64,000 bases of DNA, taken from positions 62,001-126,000 of the forward strand of contig NZ_JACHIK010000004.1 of NCBI RefSeq assembly GCF_014203155.1, written 5' to 3'. This document shows, one piece after another, positions 32,412-41,414 of the stretch. The notes below the pieces were generated by a model. It saw nothing but the letters and a program-made list of their open reading frames with translations. It was not told the DNA's origin and searched no databases. The DNA is from Shinella fusca (GTDB taxonomy: Bacteria > Pseudomonadota > Alphaproteobacteria > Rhizobiales > Rhizobiaceae). The position numbers were made by a program, and so were the translations under genes. Within the stretch, counting starts at the first letter, position 1, and the number at the start of each line of letters is the position of its first letter.

Positions 32412-33404
32412 TTACGCGAAGGCCGCAAGCGCCCCGGCGACCAGCCGGGCGGTCCGCCGCACGTCCTCGACATAGGCGGCAAGCGCCTTCTCGACGGCCT
32501 TGGCCTCGCCGTGCGTTGCCGGCACGAAGCGCAGCAGCGAGCCGATGCGCGCCTGCCCGAGCCGCCACAGATCGGCCTCGATGACGCCGGCGATCTTGGG
32601 ATAGCCGCCCGCCGTGTTGGCATCGCTCATCTGCACGATGGGCTCGCCCGCCGGCGGCACCTGCACGACGCCCGGCACGACGCCGTGCGAGCGCATCTCC
32701 ACCGTCTCTATCGGATGGATCGGATCGCCGCTCAGCCGGTAGCCGGTGCGGTCGCTACGCGCGGAAATCTTCCACGGCTGGGTCCAGAAACGCTCGGCAT
32801 CGGCGCCGAACAGGTCGTGCTCGCCGGCCGGCAGGGCGCGGATGACCAGCGCCCCGCCGTCGGCGGAAGAAAAGACGTCCTTCAGGGCGATTGAAGGCGG
32901 CACGACGCCGTACCCGTCCTTCGGCAGGAAGAGCGGGGTAGCGGCACCCGTTTCGAGACGGTCGCCCGCCGCGAGCACCCGCCCGTCCAGCCCGCCGAAG
33001 CCGCCGCGCAGCGAGGTGCTGCGCGAACCCATGACCGGGGCGACATCCACGCCGCCGGCAAGGCTGAAATAGGTGCGTGCATCCTTGAGCGGCGGGAAGA
33101 GCTCCAGCACCTGACCCGCCTCTGCTTCGGCGGCCCACCAGGGCGGCAGATCGACGCCGTCGAGCTTCGCCCGGCAGTCCGCGCCGGTGACGGCGAAGGC
33201 CGAGCGCTCCGAAAAGCGCAGGCGGAAGGGGAAGGTCTGCACCTCGATCCCGGCGGCCTCCGGCGCGTTACCGACGAGGATATTGCCGATGGTGAGCGCC
33301 AGCGGGTCCATGGCCCCGCAGCCCGTCACCCCGACATTGCGGTAGCCGGGGCGGCCGAGGTCCTGGATGGTGTTCAGCGGGCCGGTCGCGGCGATCTCGA
33401 TCAC
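32412..33404 (-). CDS. pxpC: PxpC/KipA-type biotin-dependent carboxyltransferase-family protein
   Basis: A 330-residue protein of the carboxyltransferase subdomain A/B family (KipA/YbgK/PxpC). It begins with the typical TGPLNTIQDLGRPGYRNVGVTGCGAMD and has 'VGNAPEAAGIEVQTF' and 'QMSDANTAGGYPKIAGVI'. The same domain is the C-terminal part of the carboxyltransferase of urea carboxylase and of allophanate-linked enzymes. The start overlaps pxpB by four bases. With PxpB it forms a complete CT-like unit. In classic Pxp operons no biotin carboxylase is present, but here one is in the same operon. Confidence 0.88.
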   Translation of the reverse strand: MIEIAATGPLNTIQDLGRPGYRNVGVTGCGAMDPLALTIGNILVGNAPEAAGIEVQTFPFRLRFSERSAFAVTGADCRAKLDGVDLPPWWAAEAEAGQVLELFPPLKDARTYFSLAGGVDVAPVMGSRSTSLRGGFGGLDGRVLAAGDRLETGAATPLFLPKDGYGVVPPSIALKDVFSSADGGALVIRALPAGEHDLFGADAERFWTQPWKISARSDRTGYRLSGDPIHPIETVEMRSHGVVPGVVQVPPAGEPIVQMSDANTAGGYPKIAGVIEADLWRLGQARIGSLLRFVPATHGEAKAVEKALAAYVEDVRRTARLVAGALAAFA

Positions 33405-34111
33405 AGCTCGATCCTTTCGGGGCGGAAGCGCACGGTATCGCCGGGAGCCATCACGGCCGGGGCGGCGGCGAGCGGGTCGAACATCTGCAGCTCGGCAAAG
33501 CCGATGGAATTCCAGCCGTTCGGGCCCGTCAGCACGGCAACGCCCGTCTGCATGCCGCCGATGGTTACGCAGCCGCGCACCATGTTCAGCGAGGGCACGG
33601 TCTTGCGCGGCATGTGGATGCGCGGATCGAGCCCGTGCAGGTAGCCGAAGCCCGGCGCGCTGCCGAGCGCGAAGACCCGGTAGGTGCCTTCATGATGGAT
33701 GCGCACCACCTCCCGGTCGGAAAGGCCCGACAGGTCGCAGAGCGCCGGCAGGTCGCTTGCGTGCTCGCCGCCATAGGTAACGGCGATCTCGATCTCGCGG
33801 CCGGCAAGGTCGACACCCTGCGCACGCCGCCATTCTTCCTGCAGCAGATGGGTGATGCCCTCCGGCCCGTCCGGCGTCTCCTTCAGGATCACCAGGAGGT
33901 TCGTCATGCCCGGGACGATCTCGGCGATCTCCCCGCGCGCCTCCAGCGCATGGGAGAGCGCCCAGATGCGCCGCTGGTTCGGCAGGTCGAAGGCGCCGGG
34001 CGCCTCGACGAGGAAGGCGCGCGTGCCGATGGCGGAGATCTTCGCCAGCCCGTCCGTATCGGGAACGACGGCGGAGGGCGACGGGAAGGCCGCCGTTTGC
34101 AGGACGCTCAT
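33401..34111 (-). CDS. pxpB: PxpB/KipI-type carboxyltransferase-family protein
   Basis: A 236-residue protein of the KipI/YbgJ/PxpB (CT_C_D, allophanate hydrolase subunit 1) family. It has 'VTYGGEHASDLPALCDLSGLS', 'VFALGSAPGFGYLHGLDPRIHMPRK' and 'GCVTIGGMQTGVAVLTGPNGWNSIG', all family hallmarks. In 5-oxoprolinase it partners PxpC; in urea carboxylase the same two domains are fused. It overlaps pxpC by four bases and the decoy biotinyl protein by four bases. Regulation of KipA-like kinases, as in Bacillus, is unlikely here. Confidence 0.88.
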   Translation of the reverse strand: MSVLQTAAFPSPSAVVPDTDGLAKISAIGTRAFLVEAPGAFDLPNQRRIWALSHALEARGEIAEIVPGMTNLLVILKETPDGPEGITHLLQEEWRRAQGVDLAGREIEIAVTYGGEHASDLPALCDLSGLSDREVVRIHHEGTYRVFALGSAPGFGYLHGLDPRIHMPRKTVPSLNMVRGCVTIGGMQTGVAVLTGPNGWNSIGFAELQMFDPLAAAPAVMAPGDTVRFRPERIEL

Positions 34112-34569
34112 CGGGCAGCCTCCGTCAGCAGGATGGTATCGCCGTAGCCGACGAGATCGCCGGCCCGGGCCCGGACCTCGATAACCACGCCCGCCTCCCT
34201 CGCCCGCACCGGCAGGAGAACGGGGCCGACCTCGACGAAGCCGGCAAGAGCGCCCGCCGTGAGCGAAAGCCCCTCTTCGGCAAGCGGCCCGGCGGCGGCC
34301 GGATGCCTGTCCTGGAAGATGCCGGCAAGCGGCGCCTTGACGGCATGGGCCTCGGGGCCGCCCGCCGGCTGTTCCGGTGCGGCTTCGGACAGTTTTGCGA
34401 CGGGCCGGCCGGCGGCGAGCACGATCTTCAGCGCCCGGCCGTCCGCGGTGGTGATTTCCAGTTCGCGCGCGCCGGAGGCTTCCAGCCAGCCGGTGAGCGT
34501 GGAGATGAGGACCGGATCGGAGAAATCGCCGATCGCCTCTCCGCCTGTCGCGCGGTCACGCTTCGCCAC
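34108..34569 (-). CDS. BCCP-like protein lacking the biotinylation lysine
   Basis: A 153-residue protein built like an AccB biotin carboxyl carrier. It has an N-terminal helix/strand ([23 protein letters not shown]) matching that of the true BCCP encoded upstream. An Ala/Pro linker (about 60-76) and a C-terminal barrel (about 77-150) follow. The barrel can be aligned without gaps with the true BCCP over [19 protein letters not shown]. There the E-A-M-K biotin site is replaced by E-V-G-P (residues 113-116), so Pro116 stands where Lys is needed. It cannot be biotinylated at the usual place. It overlaps accC by 14 bases and pxpB by four. A structural or regulatory subunit is possible; function unknown. 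Confidence 0.75.
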   Translation of the reverse strand: MAKRDRATGGEAIGDFSDPVLISTLTGWLEASGARELEITTADGRALKIVLAAGRPVAKLSEAAPEQPAGGPEAHAVKAPLAGIFQDRHPAAAGPLAEEGLSLTAGALAGFVEVGPVLLPVRAREAGVVIEVRARAGDLVGYGDTILLTEAAR

Positions 34570-35923
34570 GGGGTTCCTCCCTCAGACGCTTTTCGAGATG
34601 ATGGATGTCGACGCAGCCGCGCACGAAATCGGGATCGGCGAAGATCCGTTCGTGCAGCGGAAGATTGGTGGCGATGCCCTCGATGCGCGTTTGCGCCAGC
34701 GCGACCTGCATGCGGCCGATCGCTTCGGCCCGCGTCGGGGCGTGGACGATCAGCTTGGCGATCAGCGAGTCGTAATAGGGCGAGACGCGGTATCCGGCCG
34801 AGACATGGCTGTCGACGCGAACGCCCGGCCCGGACGGGAAATGCACGTCGGTGATGAGGCCCGGCGAGGCGACGAAGGTGGCGGGGTCCTCCGCATTGAT
34901 GCGGCACTCGAAGGCATGGCCCTGCGCCGTGCCGGCAAAGCGGCCCGTCTCCAGCACCTCCCCCTGCGCCACGCGCAACTGCTCGTGCACGAGGTCGACG
35001 CCGGCCGTCATTTCCGTGACGGGGTGCTCGACCTGCAGGCGCGTGTTCATCTCTATGAAATAGAACTCGCCGTTCTCGTAGAGGAACTCGAACGTGCCGA
35101 CACCGCGATAGCCGATCTGCCGGCAGGCCTCGGCGCAGCGCGCGCCGATCCGCTCGGCGAGCTCCGGCGCGATGCCGGGCGCGGGCGCCTCTTCCACCAC
35201 CTTCTGGTGCCGGCGCTGCACGGAGCAGTCGCGGTGCCCGACCCAGACGGCATTGCCGTGATTGTCGCAAAGCACCTGGAATTCCACATGGCGCGGATGC
35301 TCCAGGAATTTCTCCATGTAGAGCTCCGGCTTGCCGAAGGCGCGGCGCGCCTCCTCGCGGGTGATGGCGATGGCATCGGCCACCTCGGCGCTCTCGCGCA
35401 CGACGCGCATGCCGCGCCCGCCTCCGCCGCCGGCCGCCTTGACGATGACCGGATAGCCGATCTCCTCCGCGATGGCGCGCACCGCCCCGGCGTCTTCCGG
35501 CAGGGGCTCGCCCGGGCCCGGCACGCAGGGCACGCCCGCCGCCATCATCGCCCGCTTGGCGGCGATCTTGTCGCCCATGGTGCGGATCGCGGATGCCGGC
35601 GGACCGATGAAGACGAGGCCCGCCTCCTCCACCGCCTCGGCGAAATCGGCGTTCTCCGACAAGAACCCGTAGCCCGGATGCACCGCCTCGGCGCCCGTCA
35701 CGCGCGCCGCCAGCAGGAGCGCCGCCTGGTTGAGGTAGCTGCGCCCCGGCGCCGAAGGCCCGATGGAAAGCGGACCGCCCGCGGCGGGCGATGGGCGCCC
35801 GGCCCGGTCCGCCTCGGAGGCGATGAGGACCGGCCGCAGCCCGAGTTCCAGGCAGGCGCGCTCGATGCGCACGGCGATCTCGCCGCGATTGGCGATCAGC
35901 ACGGAGGTGAAGGGCGAGGCCAT
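34556..35923 (-). CDS. accC: Biotin carboxylase (AccC-like)
   Basis: A 455-residue biotin carboxylase of the ATP-grasp family. It begins [19 protein letters not shown]. The glycine-rich ATP loop is [14 protein letters not shown] (about 160-173). '[21 protein letters not shown]' and '[22 protein letters not shown]' contain metal and bicarbonate/biotin residues. The start ATG overlaps the BCCP stop by one base (TGATG). It carboxylates biotin on BCCP. A separate, housekeeping accBC would be expected elsewhere, so this copy is probably devoted to the pxp-type carboxyltransferase in the same operon. Confidence 0.9.
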   Translation of the reverse strand: MASPFTSVLIANRGEIAVRIERACLELGLRPVLIASEADRAGRPSPAAGGPLSIGPSAPGRSYLNQAALLLAARVTGAEAVHPGYGFLSENADFAEAVEEAGLVFIGPPASAIRTMGDKIAAKRAMMAAGVPCVPGPGEPLPEDAGAVRAIAEEIGYPVIVKAAGGGGGRGMRVVRESAEVADAIAITREEARRAFGKPELYMEKFLEHPRHVEFQVLCDNHGNAVWVGHRDCSVQRRHQKVVEEAPAPGIAPELAERIGARCAEACRQIGYRGVGTFEFLYENGEFYFIEMNTRLQVEHPVTEMTAGVDLVHEQLRVAQGEVLETGRFAGTAQGHAFECRINAEDPATFVASPGLITDVHFPSGPGVRVDSHVSAGYRVSPYYDSLIAKLIVHAPTRAEAIGRMQVALAQTRIEGIATNLPLHERIFADPDFVRGCVDIHHLEKRLREEPRGEA

Positions 35924-36357
35924 CAGCCGATCTCCGCCAGCGGATCGCCGAAGCCCACTTCCTGCCCGTCCTCGAAGAAGATGCGCTTGATCACGCCGGC
36001 AACGGGGGCCGATACCGTGGTGAAGACCTTCATCGCTTCGATGATGCAGAGCGCCTGCCCGGCCTCGACCCGGTCGCCGGCCGCAACCAGGGGCGCCGCA
36101 CCGGGGCTCTGCGCGCAATGCAGGACGCCGGACATGGCCGAGCGCACGATCCGGCCCTCCGCCGCCTCATCCTCGCCGGCCGCCGCTGCCGCGACGGGCG
36201 CCTGCGGCTCAGCGGCAGCGAGTGCGGGAGCACTGGTCGTCGCCTCGCGCGGGGGATTGCGGATGACGACCGTCGTGCCCGCCTCGCTGACCGTCAGTTC
36301 CGAGACGTGCGAGCGCCCGACGAAATCGAGAAGCGTCTTGATCTTTTGCAGATCCAT
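35923..36357 (-). CDS. accB: Biotin carboxyl carrier protein (AccB-like)
   Basis: A 144-residue BCCP. It has an N-terminal AccB helix (residues 1-30), an Ala/Pro-rich linker (about 36-66) and a C-terminal biotinyl barrel. The biotinylation motif is [11 protein letters not shown] with Lys110; the canonical Met after Lys is Val here, which is tolerated in many BCCPs. It is the first gene of the seven-gene minus-strand operon and diverges from the AsnC regulator across a 291-base region. It passes carboxyl from AccC to the PxpB/PxpC-type transferase if the operon works as one enzyme. Confidence 0.9.
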   Translation of the reverse strand: MDLQKIKTLLDFVGRSHVSELTVSEAGTTVVIRNPPREATTSAPALAAAEPQAPVAAAAAGEDEAAEGRIVRSAMSGVLHCAQSPGAAPLVAAGDRVEAGQALCIIEAMKVFTTVSAPVAGVIKRIFFEDGQEVGFGDPLAEIG

Positions 36358-36510
36358 GGTTTTCCCCAAGGGCATGAAGAAGCCGGCACACGGCCTTCGC
36401 GGCCAAGCCTCCGGCTCGATTGGGAAAACCTTACACAGCATCCGGACCAATGGGGGCAGACAAACTTTGTATACCGTCCGCCCTCCCCTTCGGCGCGCAT
36501 CGATGTTGCC

Positions 36511-36612
36511 GTTTCGGTAACAATCTGCCGATCCGGCCATGTTTCGGAACATTTTTGACAATTTTATCCCGATCTGGCTGAAATATTCTTGACATAATTC
36601 CGTTTCGGAAAC
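36511..36612. promoter_or_regulatory. Three GTTTCGG-type repeats in the divergent region, possible AsnC-family operator
   Basis: Copies GTTTCGGTAAC (36511-36521), GTTTCGGAAC (36541-36550) and GTTTCGGAAAC (36602-36612) lie at offsets of 30 and 61 bases, close to three and six helical turns. The third is part of a perfect TTCCG-TTT-CGGAA palindrome (36598-36610), and the second has ATGTT/AACAT arms (36539-36552). TTGACA occurs at 36555-36560 and 36589-36594. The remainder of the 291-base gap between accB and the regulator (36358-36510) holds no gene I can support. Confidence 0.6.
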
Positions 36613-36648
36613 TTACTGGCTTCATTGAGGCTGAAATGGAACCGCCGC

Positions 36649-37152
36649 ATGAGCCAGCGCTACATCGTCGACGACCTGGACCGCGAGATCATCCGCTACC
36701 TGTCGGAGGACGGGCGCCTTTCGGCGGCCGAGATCGCCGGCCGGATCGGCAGCGTCTCGGAACGCACGATCCGCAACCGCATCGCAGGCCTGCTACAGGC
36801 GAAGATGATCGTGATCGGCGCCATTCCCGATCCCGTGGCGCTCGGGCGCGACGTGCAGGTGGAGCTTCTGATCGAGGTCGAGCCGGGCAAGCTGGAGGAC
36901 GTCGCCATCCAGCTCGGCGAATATGAGGAAATCGGCTATCTCGCCGCCACCAGCGGCACGGCGAACCTCAGCGCCTCGCTCTTCGTCGCCGACCATGCGG
37001 CGCTGCTCGAATTCATCGACCAGGAGCTGGGCAAGCTGCCCGGCGTCAAGCGCGTGACGAGTTCGGTGGTCCTCAGGCTCTACAAGGTATTCGGCACGAG
37101 GACGACCGCGATCAGCCGCGGCACGGACCTCGGCGGCAAGAAGAAAGGATGA
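36649..37152 (+). CDS. Lrp/AsnC-family transcriptional regulator
   Basis: A 167-residue regulator. Residues about 5-60 are the AsnC helix-turn-helix (VDDLDREIIRYLSEDGRLSAAEIAGRIG, then SERTIRNRIAGLL). Residues about 70-145 are the RAM ligand/oligomer domain, with GYLAATSGTANLSASLFV holding the conserved Gly turn. ATG 36649 is preferred; an upstream ATG-less extension to 36625 has no homology. Three evenly spaced palindromic repeats lie directly upstream. It is the first gene of the HyuA-DUF917-importer operon and divergent from the Pxp-biotin operon, so it likely controls both. Confidence 0.85.
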   Translation: MSQRYIVDDLDREIIRYLSEDGRLSAAEIAGRIGSVSERTIRNRIAGLLQAKMIVIGAIPDPVALGRDVQVELLIEVEPGKLEDVAIQLGEYEEIGYLAATSGTANLSASLFVADHAALLEFIDQELGKLPGVKRVTSSVVLRLYKVFGTRTTAISRGTDLGGKKKG

Positions 37153-37155
37153 CCC

Positions 37156-38700
37156 ATGCTTCGCATCGGGGTTGATGTGGGCGGAACCAACACGGATGCG
37201 GCGCTGCTGCGCGGCACGGAGGTTCTGGCGACGGTGAAGTCCTCGACCACGGCGGACGTGACCTCGGGCGTCGCTGCGGCCATCCGCACCGTGCTCGCCG
37301 AGGCGGGCGTTGCCGCCGGCTCGGTCGATGCCGTCATGATCGGCACCACGCATTTCCTCAATGCCGTCGTCGAAGGCCGGCATCTCGAAAAGGTCGGCAT
37401 CCTGCGCCTGTGCGGCGCCTCGACCCGCTCGCTGCCGCCGATGATCGACTGGCCGGAGACGCTGCGTCCCATCGTGGACGGCGGCGCGGCGCTGGTCGGC
37501 GGCGGCGTCAACTACGACGGCTCGGAAATCGCCCCGCTCGACGGCGATGCGATCCGCACGGCCTGCCGCGACTGGCACGCGCGCGGCATCTCCGCCGTCG
37601 CCATCTGCTCCGTCTTCGCGCTGGTCGACCCGCGCATGGAGAACGAGGCAGCCGAGATCGTCGCGGACGAAATGCCGGGCGTAGCGATCAGCCTGTCGCA
37701 CCGCATCGGCCGCACGGGCCTCCTGCCGCGCGAGAGCGCGACGATCCTCAACGCCAGCCTCCACACGCTCGGCCGCGAGACGGTCGGCGCCTTCCGCTCG
37801 GCGTTCTCCGCGCTCGGCCTTGATTGCCCGCTCTACCTCACGCAGAACGACGGCACGCTGATGGCCGCCGAGTTCGCCGAACGCTACCCGGTCTTCACCA
37901 TCGCCTCCGGCCCGACCAATTCCATGCGGGGCGCCGCCTTCCTGACAGGGCTTTCCGATGCGGCCGTCATCGATATCGGCGGCACGACCACCGATATCGG
38001 CATGCTGGTCGCCGGCTTCCCGCGCACCCGCAGCGAAGGCGCGATGATCGGCGGCGTGCCGACGAACTTCCGCGTGCCGGACGTCTATTCCTTCGGCCTC
38101 GGCGGCGGCAGCATCGTGCGCCCCGGCGACAGGCCCACGGTCGGCCCGGATTCGGTCGGCTTCCGCCTGCCGGAAAAGGCGCTTTGCTTCGGCGGCGATA
38201 CCCTGACGGCGACCGATATCGCCGTTGCCGCCGGCCTCGTCGACCTCGGCGACCGCAGCCGCCTTTCCCACATCACGCCCGAATTCGCCCGAAAGATGCT
38301 GGCGCAGATGAAGGCCAGCATCGAGACGGTGCTGGACCGCATGAAGCCGAGCGCGGAGCCGATCCCGGCCATCCTCGTCGGCGGCGGCTCGGTGCTCGTC
38401 GACGGGCTGCTGGAGGGCACCACCGTCTCATTGAAGCCTGAGCATTTCGGCTCGGCCAACGCCATCGGCGCGGCCATCGCGCAGGTCTCCGGCGAGGTGG
38501 ACAGCGTCGTCTCGCTGGAAGGCACGACGCGCGAGATCGCGCTGGAATCCGTCGTCGCCGAGGCGCGCGCGCGCGCCGTCGAGGCGGGCGCCGCGGCAGA
38601 GACGGTCACGCTCGCCGAAATCGAGGAAACGCCGCTCGCCTACCTGCCCGGCAATGCCGTGCGCGTCGCGGCGAAGGTCATCGGGGAACTCAGGGCATGA
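37156..38700 (+). CDS. Hydantoinase/oxoprolinase-family ATP-dependent hydrolase subunit (HyuA-like)
   Basis: A 514-residue protein of the hydantoinase A/oxoprolinase superfamily. The actin-like ATPase phosphate loops are visible: IGVDVGGTNTDAAL at the N-terminus and AAVIDIGGTTTDIGML (about 273-288). 'TIASGPTNSMRGAAFL' and 'PAILVGGGSVLVD' follow. It is shorter than full HyuA (about 690 residues), the length usually seen when the partner is a DUF917 protein instead of HyuB. The family couples ATP hydrolysis to opening of hydantoin, lactam or oxoproline rings. It starts three bases after the AsnC stop and overlaps the DUF917 start by four. Confidence 0.86.
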   Translation: MLRIGVDVGGTNTDAALLRGTEVLATVKSSTTADVTSGVAAAIRTVLAEAGVAAGSVDAVMIGTTHFLNAVVEGRHLEKVGILRLCGASTRSLPPMIDWPETLRPIVDGGAALVGGGVNYDGSEIAPLDGDAIRTACRDWHARGISAVAICSVFALVDPRMENEAAEIVADEMPGVAISLSHRIGRTGLLPRESATILNASLHTLGRETVGAFRSAFSALGLDCPLYLTQNDGTLMAAEFAERYPVFTIASGPTNSMRGAAFLTGLSDAAVIDIGGTTTDIGMLVAGFPRTRSEGAMIGGVPTNFRVPDVYSFGLGGGSIVRPGDRPTVGPDSVGFRLPEKALCFGGDTLTATDIAVAAGLVDLGDRSRLSHITPEFARKMLAQMKASIETVLDRMKPSAEPIPAILVGGGSVLVDGLLEGTTVSLKPEHFGSANAIGAAIAQVSGEVDSVVSLEGTTREIALESVVAEARARAVEAGAAAETVTLAEIEETPLAYLPGNAVRVAAKVIGELRA

Positions 38701-39818
38701 AATACTGGACGCTCACCGAAGCGGATATCGACCGCATCGCCGTCGGCTGCGGCATTCTCGGCACCGGCGGCGGCGGCAGCACCTATCACGGCTCGCTGCG
38801 CGCCAAGGCGCTTTTGCGCGAGGGCAAGCGCATCCGCATGGTGCGCCCGGCCGACATGGACCCGGACGCACAGATCATCGGCATCGGCGGCATCGGCGCG
38901 CCGACCGTCGGCATCGAGAAGATCGCCGAGGGCGCCGAGGGCGTGCGCCTCATGCGGGCGCTCGAGCATCACATGGGCCGCAAGGTCGATGCGCTGCTTG
39001 GCGACGAGGTGGGCGGGGGCAACGGCATCGCGCCGATGCTGACGGCGGCCATGGTCGACCTGCCGGTGGTGGATGCAGACGGCATGGGCCGCGCCTTCCC
39101 GGAAGTGCAGATGACGACCTTCTTCATCCACGGCCAGGCCGTGCAGCCGGCAGCGCTCGCCGATGCCGACGGGAACGTCCTGATCGTCACCGAGGCGACG
39201 ACGCCGAAGATGCTGGAAAAGCTGCTGCGCGCCAGCACCATCGCCATGGGCTGCACGGCGCTGATGACGACGGCCCCCATGTCCGGCGATTTCGTGCGCC
39301 GCTTCGGCGTGCCGCACACGACGAGCCAGGCCTGGAGCCTCGGCAACGCCGTGCTGAACGCACGCGCCGCCAAGGAAGACCCGGTCGAGGCGATCCTGAA
39401 GCAGTCCGGCGGCGTCCGGCTGATGCGCGGCAAGGTCACCGACATCGCCCGGCGCATCGCCGCCGGCTTCAACCGCGGCACGCTGACCGTCGCCGGCCTC
39501 GACGAGGATGCCGGCCGCTCGATCGCCATCGAGATCCAGAACGAATATCTCATCGCGCGCGAGGGCGAGAGGATCATCACCATGGTGCCGGACCTCATCT
39601 GCATCGTGGATTCGGAGACCGGCCGCGCCATCGGCACGGAGGAGCTGCGCTACGGCCTGCGCATCGACGTGCTCTCCATGCCCGCGCCGGTGCTGCTGCG
39701 CAGCGAGATCGCGCTCGAATCCGTCGGCCCGCGGGCCTTCGGCTACGATTTCGACTTCGTGCCGATGGGCGTCTCCGCCGACGCGCCAGCCGTGCCGCAA
39801 TATGAAGAAGACGCCTGA
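38697..39818 (+). CDS. DUF917 (S-methyl-thiohydantoin desulfurase-like, PF06032) protein
   Basis: A 373-residue DUF917 protein. The N-terminal domain includes VGCGILGTGGGGSTYHGSLRAK and the metal-site-like 'GDEVGGGNGIAPMLTAAMVDLPVVDADGMGRAFPE' region (conserved Glu, Asp and Gly). The C-terminal domain (about 240-373) has the 'PDLICIVDSETGRAIGTEELRYG' segment. PF06032 is now named after a thiohydantoin-processing enzyme, but most members are uncharacterised. Coupled translation with the HyuA-like subunit suggests the two act on the same ring compound. There is no signal peptide, so it is cytoplasmic. Confidence 0.85.
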   Translation: MKYWTLTEADIDRIAVGCGILGTGGGGSTYHGSLRAKALLREGKRIRMVRPADMDPDAQIIGIGGIGAPTVGIEKIAEGAEGVRLMRALEHHMGRKVDALLGDEVGGGNGIAPMLTAAMVDLPVVDADGMGRAFPEVQMTTFFIHGQAVQPAALADADGNVLIVTEATTPKMLEKLLRASTIAMGCTALMTTAPMSGDFVRRFGVPHTTSQAWSLGNAVLNARAAKEDPVEAILKQSGGVRLMRGKVTDIARRIAAGFNRGTLTVAGLDEDAGRSIAIEIQNEYLIAREGERIITMVPDLICIVDSETGRAIGTEELRYGLRIDVLSMPAPVLLRSEIALESVGPRAFGYDFDFVPMGVSADAPAVPQYEEDA

Positions 39819-39854
39819 CCGTCCGACCCCAGCCAACCTCCAAGGGAGACCGAC

Positions 39855-41414
39855 ATGAACCGCCGCAATTTCCTGAAGACGACTGCCCTTGCCGCGCTCG
39901 CGGCCACCACCGCACGCTGGAATTTCGCCATGGCGCAAGGCAGCGGCATCTTCACCCTCGCCTGCCCGACCAGCTTCCCCGACCTCGACCCGGCCACGTC
40001 CTTCTCCAATGACGGCGCGGTGCTCGCCAATGTCTACGAGAGCCTTGCCCGCTATATCCCGGCGACCGAGACGAGCGAGGCGAAGATCGAACCGCTGCTC
40101 GCCGCCTCCTGGGAGGTGAGCGAGGACGGCAAGACCTGGACCTTCACCCTGCGCGACGGCGTCAAGTTCCACGACGGCAGCCCGCTGACCTCGGAAGCCG
40201 TCAAGGGCTCCATCGAGCGCACGCGCAAGATCGGCGGCGGCGCCTCCTTCATCTGGGGGCCGGTCGCCTCCATCGAGACGCCCGAGCCGCTGAAGGTCGT
40301 CTTCACGCTCTCCGAGCCGCAGCCGCTCGACCTTATCGCCTCGGCGGGCTTTGCCGCCTGGATCTACGCCCCCTCCTCGCTCGACAAGGACAATGCCTGG
40401 TTCAACGCCGGCAACGACGCGGGCACCGGTCCGTTCAAGATCTCGCGCTACGAGCCCGGCCAGCGCGCCGTGCTGGAACGCGCGGAAGGCTACTGGGGCA
40501 CGGTGCCGGAAGGCGCGTTCCAGACCGTCTCGTTCGAGATCGTCGAGGATGCGACGCTCGCCCAGAACATGATCGAGAGCGGCCAGGCCGACTGGACCTA
40601 CAGCCTTCCTTACGAGAACCTGGAGGCGCTGAAATCCAATCCGGACCTCAACGTCGTGGTCAATCCCTCCTTCGAGACGCTGTTCGGCCTCTACAACGTC
40701 AAGCGCGCCCCGCTCGACAAGCCGAAGGTGCGCCAGGCGCTGTCGCTCGCCTTCCCCTATGACGACGTGATCGCCGCCGGCACCAGCGGCTTCGGCACGC
40801 GCGCCAAGGGCGTCGTGCCGGCCGGCATATGGGGCCATGACGCCGACGCGCCGATCCCGAAGACGGACCTTGAAGCCGCCAAGGCGCTGCTCGCCGAGGA
40901 AGGCATCGAGCCGGGCCTCGAACTCACCATGACCTATTCCACCTCGCAGGCGCTCGAAGCCGTCGCCGGCGAACTCTGGAAAGCCAATCTCGAAACACTC
41001 GGCATCACGCTGACGCTCCAGCCGATGGCCTGGGAAGCCCAGTGGCAGCTCGGCAAGTCCGACCCCAAGGCCGCGCAGGACATCTTCGTCATGTTCTGGT
41101 GGCCGACCTTCGTGACGCCCTACGACTATCTCTTCAACCTGTTCCACAGCGAGGAGAAGCCCAACTTCAATCTCGGCTACTATTCGAACCCTGAGGTCGA
41201 TGCGAAGATCGACGAGGCGGCCAAGCTCTCCGGCACCGACCGCGCCCGCGCCGAAGCCCTCTTCATCGAGGCGCAGCGCACGATCATCGAGGATGCGGCG
41301 GCCATCTTCATGCTGGACCAGCCCAACATCCATGTGGTCCGCTCCGACGTGAAGGGCTACGCCGACAACCCGGCCTACGGCCACGTCGCCTTCGTCAACG
41401 AACTGAGCCGGTAA
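39855..41414 (+). CDS. Dipeptide/oligopeptide-type ABC transporter substrate-binding protein (family 5), Tat-exported
   Basis: A 519-residue family-5 binding protein. The N-terminus MNRRNFLKTTALAALAATT has a Tat motif (R-R-N-F-L-K). Cleavage is likely after NFAMAQ. 'LLAASWEVSEDGKTWTFTLRDGVKFHDGSPLTSEAVKGS' is the family signature region. Tat export implies folding or cofactor loading in the cytoplasm, less common for this family. It comes 36 bases after the DUF917 gene and before the permeases, separated from them by 317 bases of repeat-rich DNA. The cargo is probably the ring compound handled by HyuA/DUF917. Confidence 0.88.
   Translation: MNRRNFLKTTALAALAATTARWNFAMAQGSGIFTLACPTSFPDLDPATSFSNDGAVLANVYESLARYIPATETSEAKIEPLLAASWEVSEDGKTWTFTLRDGVKFHDGSPLTSEAVKGSIERTRKIGGGASFIWGPVASIETPEPLKVVFTLSEPQPLDLIASAGFAAWIYAPSSLDKDNAWFNAGNDAGTGPFKISRYEPGQRAVLERAEGYWGTVPEGAFQTVSFEIVEDATLAQNMIESGQADWTYSLPYENLEALKSNPDLNVVVNPSFETLFGLYNVKRAPLDKPKVRQALSLAFPYDDVIAAGTSGFGTRAKGVVPAGIWGHDADAPIPKTDLEAAKALLAEEGIEPGLELTMTYSTSQALEAVAGELWKANLETLGITLTLQPMAWEAQWQLGKSDPKAAQDIFVMFWWPTFVTPYDYLFNLFHSEEKPNFNLGYYSNPEVDAKIDEAAKLSGTDRARAEALFIEAQRTIIEDAAAIFMLDQPNIHVVRSDVKGYADNPAYGHVAFVNELSR

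Noticed and set aside
32412-36357. Ordinary urea carboxylase/allophanate hydrolase operon
   Set aside because: The carboxyltransferase and biotin domains are present in split form, but there is no amidase-type allophanate hydrolase. PxpA and an aminotransferase are present instead.
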